Source: Oehlia diaphana (Eukaryota; Glomeromycota; Glomeromycetes; Glomerales; Glomeraceae). From it: 64,000 bases of DNA. Below are positions 58,952-64,000 of this stretch, piece after piece. Positions within the stretch are counted from its first letter, which is position 1; each line of letters opens with the position of its first letter. The DNA is taken from assembly GCA_003833135.1 (NCBI GenBank), contig QZLH01000588.1, positions 7,506 through 71,505 of the forward strand. The letters run 5' to 3'. The position numbers and the translations under genes were made by a program. The notes beneath the pieces are model-generated. The model was not told the origin of the DNA and ran no database searches. It saw only the letters and a list, made by a program, of their open reading frames with translations.

Positions 58952-61900
58952 TGACCGGTAATGATAAAGTACTCTGGCCTTACTTTCCAAGGACGAACAC
59001 TATTCTTCACCATAAAAAATTACGCAGAATATTATACTGATCCACAGCCAATCAATCCGACCATAGAATGCAACTAAATATCATATTCTTATAGTAATAC
59101 GACACCTGTTCGTCGTTAATCGTAAAATCACATTGTCGTTACCGTTACCGGTTACCGTATACTACAAAGTAAATAAAAACTAGATTATAAAACAATTTCC
59201 AAACTTATAAATAATTTCGTATTTAATAATCGTACATTTATCATCTATAAAATTTTCCCAATAATTTATAATTGTGATTTAATTACAATTCCTCTCTAAT
59301 TACTATTCTTAAATTACTCTCCCCTCTGTTATATTCTCTATTAGTATTCACCATATTACATTTAATTAAGTTTATTTTAACAAACTCAACCTTCAATACC
59401 TCTATATGACTTTTTCAATTTTCATTAAAATTTCCCAATATATAATAACAATAATAACATATTAGTAATAAGAATATTTAATAACAGTAATAAAAAATAG
59501 AAGTTTTTTTAAATATTACTCATAAATTATTCATGTTTTATTTTTTAAAATTAACGAAAAAACAGCCGCAGTGGGCGCAGAAAGTTACGTTAACGTAAAA
59601 TAAAATTACTATAAATCGTTACTTTTTTTTTTTTAGGTAAAAAAAATGTAGCTCAATAACAAAATAATATGAGTTCCCCTACATCGGTTTTCCTTTTCCT
59701 TTTATTTTTCCACCAGGGTGAAGTCGTTACTTAGTGGGGATTTGGTTTACAGATTATTTGAAAATTGCTTTCGATTATATTATTGTAATTTGTACTAAAA
59801 TTTTAAGAACTATAAATAAATTTTGTTGATTTGTCACGCCCGTGATAAAAAAAGACCTGCGCCAACAAAAAAGGGTGCGTCCACTGCGTCCTACACAGGG
59901 TTTGATACATCAACGACATTATACAATGTCGCTATGCAGTGTATGCAGCATCACGGAACTATTTAGATTTACGAAACCTGGGTTTCACGCATAGCGTTAG
60001 AAGCACTTATTTGTTTATAATAATACATGCAGTATGAATATTGTTTAATAACCAAATATTATTTTTATTTCAACTTTTTAGTTCAACCAATCTTTTGAGA
60101 ATTCAAATTATATAAATTATATTATAATAAATTACAAATTAGAATTCTTATCAATATTGTTAGAAATTTTTGTAAATTATCCTACATTCCTCTATATATT
60201 TACATTTCTTTATACATTGAAAAAAAAAAATTAACAAAAATATATATATATATATATATATATATTTTAAGATATATCATAACATATATCATAACATATA
60301 TTATAACGATAAAATAATAATTCTTATTGAGTTTTTCCGATTGGTTGTATAATAAATATTTCATTAATAATATTTCTTAAAATTTTGTTATGCCTAAATT
60401 CAAATAAATGGTGCAACGAAAAAATGTATTGTACCTGTATGAAAACCCGTCATTTATTATTGAACGTAATATTACGTTATCATATTATAATAATTTTGTC
60501 CGAATATATTATTATTTCATTTTTGGTGCAATCCTTTAAAGAAATTTCTTTTTTCACCTTTTTTTTCTTTCTTTTTATTACTTATTTTAATTTTTCATTT
60601 AAAATGAAATCATTTATTGATAAGATGACGATTAAACCAAATTTTCTTTTTTCAAATATTGGTTTCTTCCTTTTTTTATTAAAATAGAAAATTCTTCCCA
60701 AACAAAAATTTAAAGTTGATGATAATAATTACCATATTAAATAAATCATTTTTCTTAGATTGTGTTTAAAAAAAAACTTTTGTTTTTTTTTTATGACTCA
60801 CAATCTTTTATGACTCATAATCTTTTTTTTTTTTTTTCAGATATTGCAATTTTTTTTTTTTTTTTGTATTCCGGAAATTTTTTATTTCCCCTTTATTTGT
60901 AAAAAAGAAAAAATAAATAGTTAAGCTTTTTTTTTTTTTGTAAATATTTTTTTAAAATGCTGTACAATAAATACAAATTGTATTTTAACTAAATTTGGAT
61001 AACAAGAGAAATCCGTTTTTTACAGGAATTTTTTTTTTTTACAGGAATATTTTTTTTTTATAGAAAATTTTGATTTATTTATGTATATATAGTACAACAT
61101 TTCTTTTTTTACCAATATATCCAAATTTCGGTCAAAAACTTTTTAAAAGATTCAAACAATACTAAAAGATAATTAAAGTTCAAATTTTTACCAAGTTAAG
61201 TTAAATTAAAAATATCCGTAATATCCATTTAATTAAATAATAATATAAACAATAATTTTTTTTTTCATTATTATTTTTCTTATTAAAGGATTGATTTAAT
61301 TGATTTTTAAGTAGGTTTGTGTCACGTAAATACAATAAATTGCAGAAAATGTCGATTAAAACCTAATTATTTTGCCGGCAACAAGGATCTTCCAAAATTT
61401 TCAATTATGTAATGAAAAATAAAATAATAAAAAATAAAAATAAAAAATAAAAATCAAAATTATTAATAATTAATGATCACAAAAATCATGGGTAACATAA
61501 AATAATGACAAAATAAAATAAAAATGAAAAAACTTTTTAAAAATAATTTGGGTGTCCAGAAAGATCGAACGACTCGAGAACCCTAACAAATAAATAATAA
61601 TCAAAATAATCGACAAAGAATTTTACCTAAATTAAAATGATTTCAAAAACCGTTTGTAATAATTCTAAATAAATATAATAAACTGCAAATTTCCGAATTT
61701 CCGAAATAATTTTGTATAAATGAAAAATTAAAAGATCGATTTTTTGGTGAACAAGGAAGATGTACTTTATTGTAATCTTTATTTTTTGATATTATTTGAT
61801 GTCATTATCGCAAAAAAAATGATTAATAATTTATTTATCAATCTATTTTTTTTTTTTTTTTCGTTTCTCTTCTCAATCAAGATATATTTTACATGTTGTA

Positions 61901-63096
61901 AAGAAGATTCTAGGAAGAAATTATAAAAATAGAATGATTATTCGTTATCCTTATTTGATTTATTTACTAGTACAATATTAAAGAATAATTATTTAGATGT
62001 CGGAAATTTATTTTTACATATACTTATACCGTTTATTAAAAAAATTTCTTTATGTAGCACTACTTATAAATTAATTTGTCGATCAAAAAAAAAAAAAAAA
62101 AAATTGTAGACATGATTTAATAAATAAGTTAAATAAGTTTAATAGGTTAAATAGGTTAAATATGGTTTTCGCGTGACGTAATTTATACTAAAAAATCGTT
62201 TTTTTTTTAAATTTTAAAGTCACGTGAACGGGCCGAAATTCCGTGGTATTTGTAGATAATGAATATTACTATGGAAATTTTGCGCCGACGCCTAATCCAC
62301 CGTATTACTATTGTTTTACACAAACATTACTAACAGTGGATAATTAAAAAGAAACCAAAATCAAAAAATAATTTACTAAAAAAGTTTTCTTTTAAAATAA
62401 TGAAATATTTATTTAATTGGTCATATTTAATATGTCACAAGCCTAATATTTGAAATTTTTTGGAAGTAATTAACAACAATATGAAATAAAGTGTCCCAAT
62501 TTTTTTTTTTTAGAATCCATAAGATTGGAAATTACTGATTTTAAGATGTTACATTTTTTTTTTAAAAAAAAATAAAAATAAATCTACGGAAAGGGTTTCA
62601 GATACTGCATGTATAAGAATGTACTCACAGACTTTGAAAAAAAAAAAAATTTATTGTGCTTCTTATAAGGTAAAGATCGTTGTTATTTGTGAATATTGTA
62701 TACAAAGATTAACCGATTTAAAGTGTAAATGTAAGTAAATCCTAAAGATAATAATGTAATACTATTCTTAATACATACAATTCATTTAAATTCCATGATG
62801 AGACCGTAATTTGCTTCGTATTACCGAATTATTATTATTAAACTTTCAACTTATATCAATGAATACACATCCGTAATATTAAGGGGCTAACTTCCCTCAA
62901 AAGGTCCCATTATTCATTATTTATTAAACGAACCACTACAAAAGTGCAGGTACTGCGGTATTAAATATTTGAAAAGGGTGTTACATAACGGAATTGTGGT
63001 ATAAGTTTTACTCCTGAATTAATATTTTATGGTTTCTAATCAATGGAAATTTACTTATGAAGAAATACTTAAATGGTAGATCAAAAATGGTATGGC

Positions 63097-63134
<38 letters not shown>

Positions 63135-63143
63135 TTAAATATT

Positions 63144-63181
<38 letters not shown>

Positions 63182-63418
63182 GATATATTCCAAAAAGAGT
63201 TGAATAACTCGGAATTTTATAAGTTAATTAATTTAATCAAAACTGGATTATATGATGACACACAGAATATATATATATGTCGGGATTTGAATTTTTGAAG
63301 AAAATAATTTTAAAAAAAAAAAAATTCACAAAAAATTTTTAAAAATTTTATTATTTTAAAAATTTTATAAATTTATCAAATTTTTATTATCACCTTTTAC
63401 TCTCTTTTAAAAAAAAAA
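58952..63418. other. Long AT-rich, low-complexity intergenic region
   Basis: Many T or A runs, a TA dinucleotide array at about 60240-60266, and TTTTTTTTT tracts at 60780-61070. A pocket of higher complexity at 59830-60000 shows no coding signal. The ORFs at 60385-60687 and 61744-61926 are translations of T-rich sequence. No gene is supported. Confidence 0.55.
63097..63178. repeat. Opposed poly-T and poly-A tracts
   Basis: A T tract of about 30 bases, the palindrome AAAATATTTAAATATTTT and an A tract of about 28 bases could form one long hairpin. It lies about 240 bp before the gene at 63419. Tract lengths are likely to vary or be misassembled. Confidence 0.8.
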
Positions 63419-63925
63419 ATGACTTTTAATAACTCTGTTCAAATTATTAAAAATAATTCTATTTATCAATATGAATTAAATAATTTCTTAAAATATTTAA
63501 ATTATGATATAATTCCTTTAATACCATTTGAGAACGACCCAGAAAAAGTCGCGACTCATGTAAGGTTATTCACTGAAATTAACATATTGACTGGTAAAGA
63601 CGTATTTAAATGGAATATTGAGGATGAGGCTAAAAGATTACGGGTATATAATAAACGTTTAATCGATTCCGTAACGGACATTGTCTGGCAGTCAAAGATT
63701 ACCTGCTCTCAAAAGAAACAGTTTGAAAGTTTGTCAAATGGCGCAAATGATATCAATCAAAAGATGAGACAAGTTGTCGAAGATACTCGCAAAAGTATAT
63801 CACAAATTAGCGTTACACAAGAAACAAACTTAACTTTGCCCGATTATTTTTATAATGGTACAATCAAATTTAATGAAAGTAGTAATATGGATTCATTAAT
63901 TTTAGGATATTCTAAGGAATTTTAA
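63419..63925 (+). CDS. Hypothetical protein, 168 residues
   Basis: A single open frame from ATG 63419 to TAA 63923-63925. Composition is balanced: an N-terminal part with NNFLKYLNYDIIPLIPFEND, a central charged helical region (EDEAKRLRVYNKRLIDSVTD) and a Gln/Ser/Asn-rich C-terminal half (KKQFESLSNGANDINQKMRQ). No signal peptide, membrane segment or recognised domain. A pyrimidine-rich leader (CACCTTTTACTCTCTTTT) directly precedes an A tract and the start, as in many fungal promoters. It may be lineage-specific; further exons could lie beyond the window. Confidence 0.55.
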   Translation: MTFNNSVQIIKNNSIYQYELNNFLKYLNYDIIPLIPFENDPEKVATHVRLFTEINILTGKDVFKWNIEDEAKRLRVYNKRLIDSVTDIVWQSKITCSQKKQFESLSNGANDINQKMRQVVEDTRKSISQISVTQETNLTLPDYFYNGTIKFNESSNMDSLILGYSKEF

Positions 63926-64000
63926 AATTTTATTTTTCCTTATTTTAATAAGTGTATTATTATGTGTAAACAGTGTAGTATATGCGTCAATAAGTTATGT

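Noticed and set aside
60385..60687. 100-codon hydrophobic ORF resembling a membrane protein
   Set aside because: Most residues come from T-runs (Phe, Leu, Ile). No paralogue or splice context.

Overview
The window looks like nuclear DNA of an arbuscular mycorrhizal fungus, most likely Rhizophagus or a close relative (Glomeromycotina). The evidence is the AT-rich, TE-laden background with very short introns and a characteristic set of gene families. These are tyrosine-kinase-like kinases with a CxxC...CxxC head and an HSQAxYTSRLL tail, an F-box/LRR protein, small retropepsin-like proteins with a C-terminal membrane anchor, SAM-like headers, a Crinkler (CRN) effector-type gene and a PD-(D/E)XK protein of the Mucoromycota type. 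Species assignment is inference; I ran no searches.

Layout. 1-9.1 kb: a hAT-type MITE, a broken kinase gene, a LINE relic and a two-exon membrane-anchored retropepsin-like gene. 9.2-31.3 kb: an island of different texture, with few homopolymer runs and many tiny GC-rich hairpins (CCC-TTCG-GGG type). It also carries several dispersed repeat families not seen elsewhere in the window. Its recognisable genes are a SAM-like/Myb gene, a roughly ten-exon PD-(D/E)XK gene, a CRN gene with an intact nuclease-like C-terminus but two frame breaks in the header half, and a broken SAM-header gene. 31.4-42.5 kb: a transposon graveyard, with two Plavaka-type (CACTA-like) transposase relics, two hAT-like elements inserted in or beside them, a MULE-like foldback that holds the 670-base assembly gap, and a separate hAT-like element with a small TIR element nested in it. 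43.2-44.3 kb: a second retropepsin-like gene whose catalytic DTG is lost, preceded by a minisatellite. 44.3-49.8 kb: AT-rich sequence with hAT-like ends and a decayed coding relic. 49.8-52.8 kb: the most striking gene, a kinase in which a Zn-ribbon plus kinase N-lobe unit occurs four times in tandem before a single C-lobe, all on phase-0 exons. 53-64 kb: a relic of the same kinase head, a MITE, an intact F-box gene, a coiled-coil gene relic, a tRNA-like sequence, low-complexity AT DNA and a hypothetical gene at the right edge.

Working picture. The island concentrates effector-like or nuclease-like genes of the CRN class and related header domains. The flanks carry expanded kinase, F-box and retropepsin families amid DNA transposons. 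No operon-like logic is expected in this eukaryote. Exon structures were deduced by eye from GT/AG sites and reading-frame continuity and need transcript support.
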